A stretch of 64,000 nucleotides of DNA from Haliclona indistincta (Eukaryota > Porifera > Demospongiae > Haplosclerida > Chalinidae). Location of the stretch: positions 5,033,538-5,097,537 of the forward strand of contig OZ024787.1 in NCBI GenBank assembly GCA_964017065.1, written 5' to 3'. The translations under genes were made by a program, and so were the position numbers. The notes under the pieces were generated by a model that saw only the letters and a program-made list of their open reading frames with translations, was not told where the DNA came from and did not search any database. Shown here piece by piece: positions 43,001 through 54,661 of the stretch (position 1 is its first letter; every line of letters starts with the position of its first letter).

Positions 43001-46000
43001 CAGTTGAATATGACTATGTTTCAGGTTTGTATATGAATCATGTTTATTGAGTTGCTACATTCTTTACTAATAATGTACAATTTCTTAATTGTAGTGCTGG
43101 TATAGCTAAAGTTAAAATTCAAAAGAAATGCTTACTTGTTTATAACTACAGTAAAAACAAAAGACATGCAGTTTACTGAGAAACAATGAAGAATGAAAAC
43201 ATATTGTATTGTAAACAGCTACATGTATTAGGGGCGCACAGTAGTGCGTCCCTATGTAGAGATGAATAGAAAACAAGATAGCGGCTACGATACAATGTAT
43301 TAGAATTCAAACGCTGATATTTTGCCTGGTGGTGAATTTCTGATAAACAAGATACAAGTTTACTTGTTTATATGGTAAAAACAAAAGACATTTTACTGAG
43401 AAACAAGCAAGAATGAAAACATATTGTATTGTAAACAGCTACATGTATTAGGGGCGCACAGTAGTGCGTCCCTATGTAGAGATGAATAGAAAACAAGATA
43501 GCGGCTACGATACAATGTATTAGAATTCAAACGCTGATATTTTGCCTGGTGGTGAATTTCTGATAAACAAGATACAAGTTTACTTGTTTATATGGTAAAA
43601 ACAAAAGACATTTTACTGAGAAACAAGCAAGAATGAAAACATATTGTATTGTAAACAGCTGTGTAAACTGTATAATCAGTCAATATACAGTAGAACTGTC
43701 ATAAACTCACATCTTCTATTTACTCGCATTGTTATCTTTAGTGACTAGTAAACCATTCATCAAGTCATTTCCTGAGGACATGACTGTCACTGAGGGAAGC
43801 AGGGTTGAGTTCCAAGTGAAGGTATCAGGCACTCCTGAGCCTCAGCTGACATGGTATCATGAATCAACTCATCTGGACAATGACTATGCTCATGAAATAT
43901 CAACTGATGGTACTCTGATCATAGCTACCACAGAGATGAAGCACTCAGGCACCTATCAACTAGTAGCCAGCAACAGTGCTGGGAAAACTGAGAAGAAATT
44001 CACACTCACGTTAATATCCGATGCTCCTGAAGAACAGCTAGTTACAGCAGGTAGTGCTGTAAGTCATCCAGTCCCTATCACAGAGCTAGGACAGTATGTG
44101 TCCAGGAATCATGCAGATACTAACAAGGGCTTCACTACACTATACAGAGTGAGCCATTACCAGGAGTCCATATTAAGTCACTTAATTTCTTCCAGTCCCT
44201 TGACAGCTGTGAGAGAGAACATGCTGTGACTCTGGCAGTCACTGCTACCAACAAATCACTCAACAGGTTCAACAATATCACAGTCTGTGAGTACTAAAAC
44301 ATAATATTTTAGTCATTAATTTTGCAGTTTTTTGAGTGCAATAAAGTTATGTTTGGTTATTATTCAGATGATGATAATCACATCGTACTACAGCCAATCC
44401 CAGATCGTTCTGATTGTAAAAGGAACTACATCAATGCCTCATACATCAATGTAAGGAGACAAGACAATTATTATGTCATACGATTTTATGTATTGTTACT
44501 ATTTATAGGGAGAGGATAAACAACGTCAGTTCATCGCTTGTCAAGGTTGCTAAGATATAAGATATATATTATCAAGCATTATTTTATTCTATTATGAATT
44601 ATTCCAGGCCCTCTTACTAAGACTGTTGTTGATCACTGGCGGTTGATCTGGCAGGAAAAAGCTCACACTATCGTCATGGTAACCAACCTGAAAGAAAACA
44701 AGAAGACTAAGTGTCAGCAGTACTGGCCTGATAGTGACTCCAAAGTGTTTGGTCCATTCAACATCACTCTAGCAGATCAGCAAGTATTTGCTAACTACAC
44801 AATCCGACTGCTTCAAGTAGAAGTGAGTAAATTATATGGTACTGGCGAAATACTTTCATGATTACAATCGATCAGCTATCAGACAGCTCTGAGTACCCAC
44901 GCATGATAACCCAGTACCACTTCACGTCCTGGCCCGATCATGGTGTCCCTGAGTATGGTACTCCCATTCTGACCTTCCATCGTCGCATCAGAAAAGAATA
45001 CAAGCCATCAAAGGGACCCATTGTAGTTCACTGCAGGTATGCATTTTGTATAATAATTGGTTAATAATTAATGTGATGCAGTGCTGGAGTGGGTCGTACT
45101 GGAACATTCATAGCCATTGACATTATTTTGAAGCAAGTGGAGAAGCAAGGAATAGTGGATGTGTCTAAAGTGATCACTGACATGAGGCACCAGCGTATGA
45201 AAATGGTCCAGACTGCTGTGAGTATAGTCACTGAGCAATGATTGATCGACATTAACAAACAATGCAGGAGCAGTACACATTCATACATGATGTGATCCTG
45301 GAGTCAGTGACCTGTGGAGACACTCAGATCAGTTCAGGAGACCTGAGATCAACCATAGCAAAATTGAATAACACAGACCCTACCACTGGCAAGACACTCT
45401 TTCAGACACAATTTGAGGTTTTGAGTTAACAATGATTTTAGTACATGTAGCGGTTTATGATGATTTACATTTCCCTCAGGTACTCAATCAAGTGACTCCT
45501 GATCCTTATGATGAAGGTATTAAGTGTGAGACAGCTTTGCAATATAGAGCAAAGAATCGCTCAACGAGCTTTCTGCCTAGTGAGATATCACCCACCCTGC
45601 TTCATTTGAACTTTACAATGATCTCTTTACATAGCTGACAAATATCGTGTGGTGTTACGACGAGGCAATCCGGACTACATACATGCATCATTTGTCAATG
45701 TATAAGACGAGTTACTTTATAACACTCATTAAATGCTGTGTGTTTAATTTCAGAGCTATAAGCATAAGCGTGCCTTTATAGTGACCCAGAACCCAATGGA
45801 GAACACTAGTGGAGACTTCTGGAGGATGATAGTAGAGAGAGACTGCAGAGTTATTGTGATGCTCAACCCTCTGAAAGAAGTCGGAGAAGTTAGCTGCATG
45901 GAACAGGAAGTGTGCTATCAGTACTGGCCTGACAGTGATGCCAAAAAGTACGGAGAATATTCAGTTGAACTTGTCAGTGACACTGAGAATGAAGGTTATG

Positions 46001-46558
46001 TTGAAAGAGTAATATCCGTTAAAGGCAAGGTGAACAGAGAAATACATATTCTGCTAATTCATTCAACTCTGGTGCTTTCCTTAGTCTGGTGTGTCACATC
46101 AGGTGACTCAGTTCCAGATACTAAACTGGAGCTCTCAGGGCAAGTGCTCCTGCCCACAGACCATCATCACTGTGGTAGAGGAGGTTAACAAGGTGCAGCG
46201 CAGGACTGACAACAAACCCATTGTGGTCCACTGCAGGTCAGCAGCACTAGCCATTACCACCAACACATGATGATCCTCTCCTTTCGGCAGTGACACTGTC
46301 AGCAGGTCAGGGATGTTCTGTGCCATAGCTACCACCATTGATTGTTGCAAGACCGAGAGTGTGGTGGATGTGTTCCAGGTAGTGAAGGCCCAGCGTATCC
46401 AGAAGCCAGGTCTTGTCCTCACAGTGGTGAGTACCACATCACTCGAACCATGCACTCGTCACTCTTTGAATCATTCACTACAGGAGCAGTACCAGTTTGT
46501 GTTTGAAGCTGTCCTCAGATTCCTGGAGTCCTTTGAAACATACTCCAACTTCAAGTGA
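40077..46558 (+). CDS. receptor D: receptor-type tyrosine phosphatase with a cytoplasmic Ig domain
   Basis: 22 exons, 1366 residues: 40077-40251, 40302-40673, 40894-41265, 41315-41587, 41635-41925, 42042-42341, 42729-42840 (TM), 42903-43024, 43742-44148 (Ig), 44196-44286, 44368-44450, 44509-44545, 44608-44822, 44876-45036, 45082-45217, 45268-45417, 45480-45579, 45635-45699, 45754-46029, 46085-46236, 46291-46426, 46484-46558. The ectodomain has a signal peptide, the exon-2 domain, an Ig/FN3-like exon and three FN3. After the helix ([19 protein letters not shown]) come a Tyr-bearing linker, an I-set-like Ig domain without its two Cys, and tandem phosphatase domains. Domain 1 has [18 protein letters not shown] and [10 protein letters not shown], so it should be active. 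Domain 2 keeps [10 protein letters not shown] but has WSS for WPD, so it is probably weak or regulatory. The protein should remove phosphate from tyrosines at the plasma membrane. Confidence 0.9.
43192..43650. repeat. exact tandem duplication, period 220 bp, in a gene D intron
   Basis: The block beginning GGGGCGCACAGTAGTGCGTC at 43231 is repeated without visible differences from 43451. The flanking GAATGAAAACATATTGTATT occurs three times. GGGGCGCACAG/TAGTGCGTCCC is itself a short palindrome. It sits in the intron between the juxtamembrane and Ig exons. Confidence 0.9.
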
Positions 46559-46570
46559 TCGTGGAACATA

Positions 46571-46576
46571 AATAAA
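46571..46576 (+). terminator. polyadenylation signal AATAAA, gene D
   Basis: A canonical hexamer only 12 bases after the stop codon region of receptor D. Confidence 0.65.
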
Positions 46577-46599
46577 GTGTGTACATATGACACTACTTT

Positions 46600-47358
46600 A
46601 TTTTAGAATTTTGTCTTTGTGTCATTGCTCAGATTAGCATTTATATTAATTTTTATTCATCAAAGTGTAGAAATATTTAGTTTTATCAAGTTTTGCCTAC
46701 TTCTTTTATAAAAGTTGACTGCAATATTTCTACATAAATTGTTATGTGGAACAGAATATGATGAAGAGATTGTTATGCGTAAAATTATAGAAACTTTTTT
46801 AAGTGCACAAAATAGAGCTTTTCGCAAATAACATTTTCGTAAATCAGCGCAACTATTTTGTCAACTAAAACAAGACAATCATAGATAAATTTTACGTATA
46901 GTTGTAATTTTCTCCCGCGAAAGTTTCTCACTACAATAATGTTGCTACGTGTGTCGTGAGTGGTCAATTACACATTTAGATATCAGTATGGAACACCTGA
47001 TGCTGTTCCTTATAGTAAAGACAATAATTTTCTCTAAATTTATGTATCTATTACACGATTCTGGTAGTGCAACCAACACATCTGGATTAGTGTTTCCCTA
47101 CAAAATAATTATGCCCTTGTACTACCGTGCTGGTTCCTCTCTTATCTAGCTAACTATACTGTGAGGCTGACTTGAAGAATGTTGAACTTTCTATTGTCAC
47201 TTCCAGTATTTATTCTTTAACGTAATTCTTTAACATCTGCATGTAGTTTCAACTAAATACATGTACTTATCCTAGCGACAAAATTGGCTTTCAAAATTGC
47301 TCTTAACATAATGAAGTGATTGTAGAGAAAGCTAGAATACTTAAGAGCCTTGAATTTG
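46600..47358. other. intergenic, nothing recognised
   Basis: AT-rich spacer. The short open frames have no recognisable domain. Confidence 0.35.
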
Positions 47359-47955
47359 TTAGTTTTGATTTCCTGTCTTAATGAGCTGTTCGTGTTTCTT
47401 TTGTAACTCTGTGAGCTTTTCTGCAAATAGACATTATAATTATGGGCAAGATAATCGAACAGTACAGTTCAAACTTTTATGTTCCGTGTGAGTACGTTTC
47501 GGATTCGTCTTGTATAACACAAACCCACTAGCCAGTCGTGAGTACACTGCCTATGAAAAAGAGAAATGATAGAGGAATTGAATACCTGTGTTTAAATTCT
47601 AAGCAGACACACAAAAGTCGCCATAATGTTTAGAGTCATAAAGACTGTTAGGAACTGATATGGGCAAAACTGTCCTTCGCAGCTACATCAGTAGGCTGCA
47701 GTAAAGTGACTACTAAGTTACCCTATCTCTCAATTAGGAGGAAAGTTTAAGATATGGGTATTTTGCACTGCATGTTTCAGTAAGAACTACATGTACAGAC
47801 TTACTCTTCCCGCAGGCAGTGAGGCTAATTCTGATGTGATTACACTGTACTCCTGGATCTATTGTACACAAGATTAAAAAAAACAGCAAACACGTAACAG
47901 TCGCACGAACCTGTTGTTCGAGTCTTTTTAGCTCTTCTCCTTGCCAAGCAGCCAT
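47359..47955 (-). CDS. possible small coiled-coil protein, two exons
   Basis: On the minus strand an ATG at 47955 opens MAAWQGEELKRLEQQ, followed at once by a GTTCGT donor (47910). A second segment, 47415-47359, preceded by TTTGCAGAAAAG, continues in phase as LTELQKKHEQLIKTGNQN and a stop. Joined they give 33 residues with a heptad-like Leu/Lys/Glu pattern. It could be a micropeptide gene or the first exons of something with other exons I cannot see. I do not recognise the family. The start lies about 90 bp from a divergent plus-strand ATG (48041), suggesting a bidirectional promoter with a CACGTG box between them. Confidence 0.25.
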
Positions 47956-48040
47956 GTTGCATTGAGTAACCCCGATAATTAACAATAGACTTTAAAATTA
48001 GGCGTGTCCACGTGTCAACTCGGTCAACAAGGGCAACGAC

Positions 48041-48087
48041 AATGGCGAGGTATTACAATAGTCATAAAACGCACAAGTATCCATATA
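48041..48087 (+). other. possible first-exon fragment cut by the large mobile element
   Basis: ATG 48041 opens MARYYNSHKTHKYPY, a plausible first exon, which runs into the edge of the element at 48088. Beyond the element (54745 on) I see no continuation, so if this was a gene it is probably interrupted. The reading may also be chance. Confidence 0.2.
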
Positions 48088-48414
48088 GACTTGTCATCCC
48101 GATGCAGTCTCAGGTCATGCACTCTCAGGGCAGTGCCACGCCCATCAGATGCACTCTCAGGCCAGTGCTACGCCCACCAAACTTCCTGTCGAACACATGA
48201 CCAGCGCATGGTTGAAGTCGCCTTCTCGTGATCAGTCGGCACTAGGCCGGGCTCACTTGAAGTGCACTCCAGCTTGCTCAACCTATTTCTCTTGACTGCA
48301 GTGTCTGTATGCATACTGGATGACGACTGCTAGGCCGCCACTGTACTCGTGCACAGGCTAGCTGCCACACAGTCTCCACAGTTGAGTTGCAAAGTCAGCT
48401 AGACCTATCATCTT

Positions 48415-49720
48415 GATGCACTCTCAGGCTAGTCCATTCTATCAGACCTGTCATCTCTTGATGCACTCTCAGGTTAGTCCATTCTATCAGACCTGTCATC
48501 TCTTGATGCACTCTCGGGCTAGTCCATTCTATCAGACCTGTCATCTCTTGATGCACTCTCGGGCTAGTCCATTCTATCAGACCTGTCATCTCTTGATGCA
48601 CTCTCGGGCTAGTCCATTCTATCAGACCTGTCATCTCTTGATGCACTCTCAGGTTAGTCCATTCTATCAGACCTGTCATCTCTTGATGCACTCTCAGGCC
48701 GCCACTGTACTCGTGCACAGGCTAGCTGCCACACAGTCTCCACCGTTGAGTTGCAAAGTCAGCTAGACCTATCATCTTGATGCACTCTCAGGCTAGCTAG
48801 TCCATTCTATCAGACCTGTCATCTCTTGATGCACTCTCAGGTTAGTCCATTCTATCAGACCTGTCATCTCTTGATGCACTCTCAGGCTAGTCCATTCTAT
48901 CAGACCTGTCATCTCTTGATGCACTCTCAGGCCGCCACTGTACTCGTGCACGGGCTAGCTGCCACACAGTCTCCACCATTGAGTTGCAAAGTCAGCTAGA
49001 CCTATCATCTTGATGCACTCTCAGGCTAGTCCATTCTATCAGACCTGTCATCTCTTGATGCACTCTCAGGTTAGTCCATTCTATCAGACCTGTCATCTCT
49101 TGATGCACTCTCAGGCCGCCACTGTACTCGTGCACAGGCTAGCTGCCACACAGTCTCCACCGTTGAGTTGCAAAGTCAGCTAGACCTATCATCTTGATGC
49201 ACTCTCAGGCTAGCTAGTCCATTCTATCAGACCTGTCATCTCTTGATGCACTCTCAGGTTAGTCCATTCTATCAGACCTGTCATCTCTTGATGCACTCTC
49301 AGGCTAGTCCATTCTATCAGACCTGTCATCTCTTGATGCACTCTCAGGCCGCCACTGTACTCGTGCACGGGCTAGCTGCCACACAGTCTCCACCATTGAG
49401 TTGCAAAGTCAGCTAGACCTATCATCTTGATGCACTCTCAGGCTAGTCCATTCTATCAGACCTGTCATCTCTTGATGCACTCTCAAGTTAGTCCACACTA
49501 TCATCTCAGGTTAGTCCACACTATCAGCTAGACCTGTCATCTCTTGATGCACTCTCGGGTTAATAGTCCATTCTCTATCAGACCTGTCATCTCTTGATGC
49601 ACTCTCGGGTTAATAGTCCATTTTCTATCAGACCTGTCATCTCTTGATGCACTCTCAGGTTAATAGTCCATTGTCTATCAGACCTGTCATCTCTTGATGC
49701 ACTCTCAGGCCAGTGTTATG
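48415..49720 (+). repeat. left minisatellite array, 45-bp unit with higher-order structure
   Basis: The unit reads GATGCACTCTCAGGTTAGTC, then CATTCTATCAGACCTGTCAT and CTCTT, 45 bp. Runs of two to six units alternate with a spacer (CCGCCACTGTACTCGTGCAC to CTAGACCTATCATCTT) that recurs at intervals of about 185-235 bp, giving a higher-order repeat. The last part has a variant with GGTTAATAGTCCATT. Because 45 is a multiple of three, frames stay open through the array, but these are not genes. Confidence 0.9.
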
Positions 49721-50430
49721 CCTACCAAACTTCCTGTCGAACACATGACCAGTGCATGGTTCAAGTCGCCTTCTCGTGATCGACAACATTACCAGCACAG
49801 TTGACTGGAGCAGCTCATTGCTCCATATAGCTGGAATGGCGTAAGGCGATAGATCTAATACTGCATGTGCAGACTCTGTTGTTAACGTTAATGTGATATA
49901 AATTATCTACACCATGAACTATAGGCCAGTTCTCAGTTGATCTAGATCATGTGTGTCTTGATCATTATTCTAGCTTTTCACATGATAGATTATATATCTC
50001 TTGTTATCTCTCTGTATATACAAAGACATGTCGTTCTTGATACTGTGATGCTGTTAGTACCACACTCACCAAAATAATGTTCCTACGGTACCCATCAGTT
50101 GTTGTATATTGCAGTCTGCACCATACGGCCATTTTAACAGTAATAGGAGACAGCTATAATTATAGCTATATTCAGTGGCTATATTCATGTATTATTTTTG
50201 TTTTCTTCTTCCTTTGCAGTTGATCAGGAGATAGCTACTTCCGGCCACCATTATCTATGCCAGCACTATATGAACTGATTAATAATTTATAGTCATGTAT
50301 GTATGCAGTGCTTGTTGTTCATTTTTGCAATAGAAATGTATTGTAGCATCATGTAATAATAATCAATTGTTGTAGTGGAATTTAATTATAAATGCTATGT
50401 ACTAGCCAACAGCCAATTGCTTCACACGTG
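49721..50430. other. left internal region of the element
   Basis: A pyrimidine-rich tract ending CTTCCTTTGCAG at about 50219 looks like a splice acceptor, so an early exon of the element's gene may lie just after it. No domain can be read. Confidence 0.35.
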
Positions 50431-50739
50431 TGCAACTGCAGCTCCATTGTACTTCCAGTGAATTAGTCTTGCGCGTGTTCTTCAGTGAGTTTGACTTCTT
50501 CAGTCTACACTCAGTTAATCAAGTACTCGTTGAACATCATCCTGCTTCCTTGCCTGCCAGCTGCTTAATTCTTGCTTGCATTAGTGTCTATGGCACTGAA
50601 AAAGGCCTCCAGGAGTATATAGTAGCTATGCCGAGCTACTTGCTGAGATACCACCTTCACTGGGCATGCACAGTTGCCCACTCTGCAGTTCTTTAAGCCA
50701 ACGTTTAAAAGCAGGCTCATCCTGCACCTATAGAGTCAC

Positions 50740-50961
50740 ATGCACTGGAAGACCAGAGAGTCCTACAATGGTATGCACATGCATTTCATTACTGCTAGCT
50801 GTACTGATCAAATATGCTATTATTTCTTAGGTAATTTCATACCGAGGTGCAGTCTGCCATGTAGATATGGCCCACACTACCACTGTCCAGAATGCAGCAT
50901 TAGTATTTTGAGGAAGCATGCCTTTTTGAAACACCTGCAAAAGCATGCAGCCTGTGCATGA
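50740..50961 (+). CDS. C2H2 zinc-finger exon inside the mobile element
   Basis: An open stretch whose second half reads GPHYHCPECSISILRKHAFL followed by KHLQKHAACA and a stop. C-x2-C and H-x(3-4)-H spacing gives one C2H2-type zinc finger, probably DNA-binding. Further short acceptor/donor-flanked segments follow at about 51100-51570 (DDCKVLPLSYNS, HDCNVLSAYNSHSE, ACSSQCYSD, RPYCRCC), which look like a chain of small exons. Whether they join the downstream protease is unknown. The true exon limits and start are not determined. Confidence 0.4.
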   Translation: MHWKTRESYNGMHMHFITASCTDQICYYFLGNFIPRCSLPCRYGPHYHCPECSISILRKHAFLKHLQKHAACA

Positions 50962-51796
50962 ATGTACAATTATAGGACTCGCATGTCACGACAGCAAGGC
51001 TGTTTCATCACCATGCAACTCTTCTAATGACCAAGGTACATGTGAAACTCTACATTAGAACTAAAAGTAATAATTATATCCTTGCTTGCATGTGATAGAC
51101 TGTGGGGCTTCTGCATCATGTGACTTGGATTACTCTGACATCACTGATCGAGGTATCTAACAATCAATATTAGTAGAGCAAATAATTATGTTTTGCACAT
51201 ATATTATTAGCAATTGATGACTGCAAGGTTCTTCCATTGTCGTACAACTCTATTTTTGACAACACTGGCCATGGTATAGTTGTAAAAGTTGTTATAATTA
51301 TTAATTTTACAGTTTTTTTGCAGATGAAACACCTTTAGCAACTACGAAACATGACTGCAATGTTCTTTCAGCCTACAATTCTCACTCTGAAACCGCTAAC
51401 CAATTGCAAGGTATAAAATAGTTCAATACATGTATACCCATCAGCTTTTACTCTTCGTAGATGTGAATAGATTTGTAACTGCATGTTCTTCTCAATGTTA
51501 CTCTGATGCCATTATAAGACCATATTGTAGATGTTGTGTGGTTAAAACCTCTTACAGGGTTGGAGATGCAAAAGGTTTGTGACATAGGATGCAAGTTCAA
51601 TCCATGCCAACATTTACACCTGCATGCAGGTACAAAGGCTTACTTTGAGCTGTAAGAGCAAGCAGTTTATTCTTAGAGAAGTAGAAGCAGTGGTCTCTAT
51701 CCACAAGACCTTAGTTATTTGATAGCAGGAATGGATCTGACTGGCGAAGTATGCAATCATTTTTTGTTAAAATTTACACTGTATAATAAATTGCAG

Positions 51797-52690
51797 ATGA
51801 TTGATGCAATGCTGAATATTTTCGCCATAGATGCTACCAGAAAGGTTAAAACCATTCTGTTTTATCATCTGTATTTTTAATACCTCAATCTATAATAGGT
51901 TCGTGTGATTGACAATCACTTCATGACTAAAGCACTGATTGATAACTCTGTGTTTTCATGGATACCTGTAAGTAAACTCAGAATAATAAATGCTGATTAC
52001 AAAGCTCTATTGATACAGACACTTGATGGCACAGAATTATTGTTAATGGCAGCAAATGTGCAGGGCAGGCACTGGTGTTTAGCTGTAAGCTATAATTACA
52101 TTGCTTGCATGGCTGTATTGTTAGGCTATGTAGTTAAAAACTATTTTTATAATAATAGGGGATTGATATTTCTCACAAAGAGGTCTTCTATCTGGACCCT
52201 TTAGGTGGTCGGAATACTTCATATAATAAAGTGTTATTTTTAAGCTGCACAATTCCACTATAATAATACAATCATGTTCTTATAGCCTGGGACTGATTGT
52301 GAACCAAGTTATCCTGAAGAATAAATCAACCAAAAACGTTCCTGAAGAATGGAAAGTCATAGTAGCTCGTGACACTGTTTGGTGATCATAAAATGAAAAG
52401 ATCACTTCATTTATTTACATTGCATAACAGGGAATTCCAAGGCAAACTTTTGGAAATGACTGTGGTGTTTTCACAATAATGGTAGCCATAATAGTATTGA
52501 ATGATTAGAGTGTAAACTTATACTTTGCTTTAGTGTGGTGTTTGAAAAATGACTGGAGCAGCATATGACTTCATTTTCTGTGGTAAACTCATGCATGCGC
52601 ATGCTATTAGATATTTTAAGTAACATTATGAGCTATATAATGCAGAAGGACATGCGACAAATACGCTGGTGGTTGGGAAAACGTTTTATA
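51797..52690 (+). CDS. Ulp1/SENP-like (C48) cysteine protease, split gene in the mobile element
   Basis: Exons that fit in phase: 51797-51844 (MIDAMLNIFAIDATRK), 51899-52084 and 52159-52230. Later pieces are at about 52286-52380, 52431-52481 and from 52646. The catalytic set of C48 proteases is readable in order. His is in NVQGRHWCLA (codon 52070), Asp in KEVFYLDPLGG (codon 52194), and Gln and Cys in IPRQTFGNDCGVF (Cys codon 52461). The early substrate-groove segment is VRVIDNHFMTK-LIDN, and the C-terminal piece is KDMRQIRWWLGKRF. Host members cleave SUMO or related modifiers; transposon-borne ones have unknown substrates. The join at 52230/52286 needs a shifted donor, so the model may be wrong there. 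Further open sequence at 52695-52952 and 52981-53120 may be the end of the same gene. Confidence 0.6.
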
Positions 52691-53639
52691 CAGTATGCAA
52701 GAGTATAGCCTGAACAGCTATTTTCAATCTATTAATGAAATTATTATAGATTATCTCCACCTCAAAGCAGTCCTGAAAGCAGCAATGACAGTAGGTAAGT
52801 TTCGCCAAAAAATCAATCAATGCATTCATCATGTGACCAGTTGCGAAAAAACAGAAGAGCAGAGATTAGAAAATAGTGTTGTGTGGCCATCAGTACAACA
52901 AGTAGAAAGACGTATCACTGAATATCAGGTTTATGTCTATTTAAGAAAGTGAAACTAGTGTTAATGTATTAATTATTGTTAGGAATATTTTAGGGCAATT
53001 GTGGAAGGTACAGTCCAATCTCAAAACAGAACCATACTCCTTGGTTGCCACTGGAAAAAACTAGAACGGCTGAAAGATTCGGCAATTGGCAATTCAATTA
53101 ATCACTACTCAGATGATGAGGTATACTTCAACTTGTTATGGAAAACCTATTCCTTTTGCCACATGTACACAGCTGGATAGACTTGTCAAGCAGCTAGTAG
53201 ATTTGGTGACTAGCTGCAGTGAGTATTGCTGATGAAAAACTGGAGTTCCGGCTTGCCCACGACGTTTGTTTCGTGAGGTAAAATTAATCTATCCTATTAT
53301 GTAATGTATTGTTGACATGCATGACAGGCAATGAAACTGGTACTCATTGCAATCAAGAAATGTCAAATGAAGACATCATGACAGCATTGTATGGTTAAAA
53401 GTAAACAAGCCATTAAGAATAGTAGACAATTATAATTATTTGAAAATTTCATAGTACATGTAGTCTAATTTTAATTTAACACCATACACTCAATAAAATG
53501 CGATAGATATTTGCAAGAAAGTGGATGTGTTATACTTTCAGTTGTGAGTAAATCAGACTAAAAACTATGACAGGTATACTACATGTTCACCACATATGCA
53601 AAAAATAAGGAATGATGTGTCCTCAGAGAGTGGACTACT

Positions 53640-54220
53640 AGCCTGCATGAGAGAGCATCAAGAGATGACAGGTCTGATAGAGAATGGACTAGCCTGAGAG
53701 TGTATCAAGAGATGACGGGTCTGATAGAGACGGACTAGCCTGAGAGTGCATTAAGAGATGACAGGTCTGATAGAATGGACTAACCTGAGAGTGCATCAAG
53801 AGATGACAGGTCTGATAGAATGGACTAGCCTGAGAGTGCATCAAGATGATAGGTCTAGCTGACTTTGCAACTCAACGGTGGAGACTGTGTGGCAGCTAGC
53901 CTGTGCACGAGTACAGTGGCGGCCTGAGAGTGCATCAAGAGATGACAGGTCTGATAGAATGGACTAACCTGAGAGTGCATCAAGAGATGACAGGTCTGAT
54001 AGAATGGACTAGCCCGAGAGTGCATCAAGAGATGACAGGTCTGATAGAATGGACTAACCTGAGAGTGCATCAAGAGATGACAGGTCTGATAGAATGGACT
54101 AGCCCGAGAGTGCATCAAGAGATGACAGGTCTGATAGAATGGACTAACCTGAGAGTGCATCAAGAGATGACAGGTCTGATAGAATGGACTAGCCTGAGAG
54201 TGCATCAAGATGATAGGTCT
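53640..54220 (-). repeat. right minisatellite array, inverted copy
   Basis: The 45-bp units of the left array in reverse orientation, with one spacer block at about 53845-53925. The array is shorter than the left one (about 11 units against more than 20), so copy number has drifted since the ends were identical. Confidence 0.9.
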
Positions 54221-54462
54221 AGCCGCTGACTTTGCAACTCAAGTCTCAACTGTGGAGACTGTGTGGCAGCTAGCCTGTGCACGAGTACAGTGGCGGCCTA
54301 GCAGTCGTCATCCAGTATGCATACAGACACTGCAGTCAAGAGAAATAGGTTGAGCAAGCTGGAGTGCACTTCAAGTGAGCCCGGCCTAGTGCCGACTGAT
54401 CACGAGAAGGCGACTTCAACCATGCGCTGGTCATGTGTTCGACAGGAAGTTTGGTGGGCGTA

Positions 54463-54661
54463 CAGCGGTTTACGAAGATCTTGCATAACGGAAGCGAAAG
54501 CGGAAGTATGACGTTGGCCAATCAAACGCACATAGGCTAGGCTAGGCGCTAGGTATAGGCGTGACTAACTGAAGCTGTACACGTGACGAAAAGTGGATTT
54601 GATTGGCCAGCGTCACACTTCCGCTTTCGCTTCCGTTATGCAAGATCTTCGTAAACCGCTG
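54463..54661. mobile_element. 199-bp MITE nested in the right end of the large element
   Basis: Inverted ends of about 45 bp (CAGCGGTTTACGAAGATCTT, GCATAACGGAAGCGAAAGCG) match almost perfectly. TA flanks both sides (54461-54462, 54662-54663), and the uninterrupted left end of the host element has a single TA at the corresponding place (GTGCTACGCCCACC near 48167). The insertion is therefore younger than the host element. Confidence 0.92.

Noticed and set aside
48413..48766. Repetitive 117-codon frame (MHSQVSPFYQTCHLL-type repeats) and its mirror near 54 kb
   Set aside because: The 45-bp minisatellite is divisible by three, so several frames stay open on both strands. No signal peptide, start context or exon structure supports a protein.
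53640..54220. CRISPR array
   Set aside because: Regular 45-bp repetition without unique spacers, in a eukaryotic sequence and mirrored at the other end of a transposon. It is a minisatellite.
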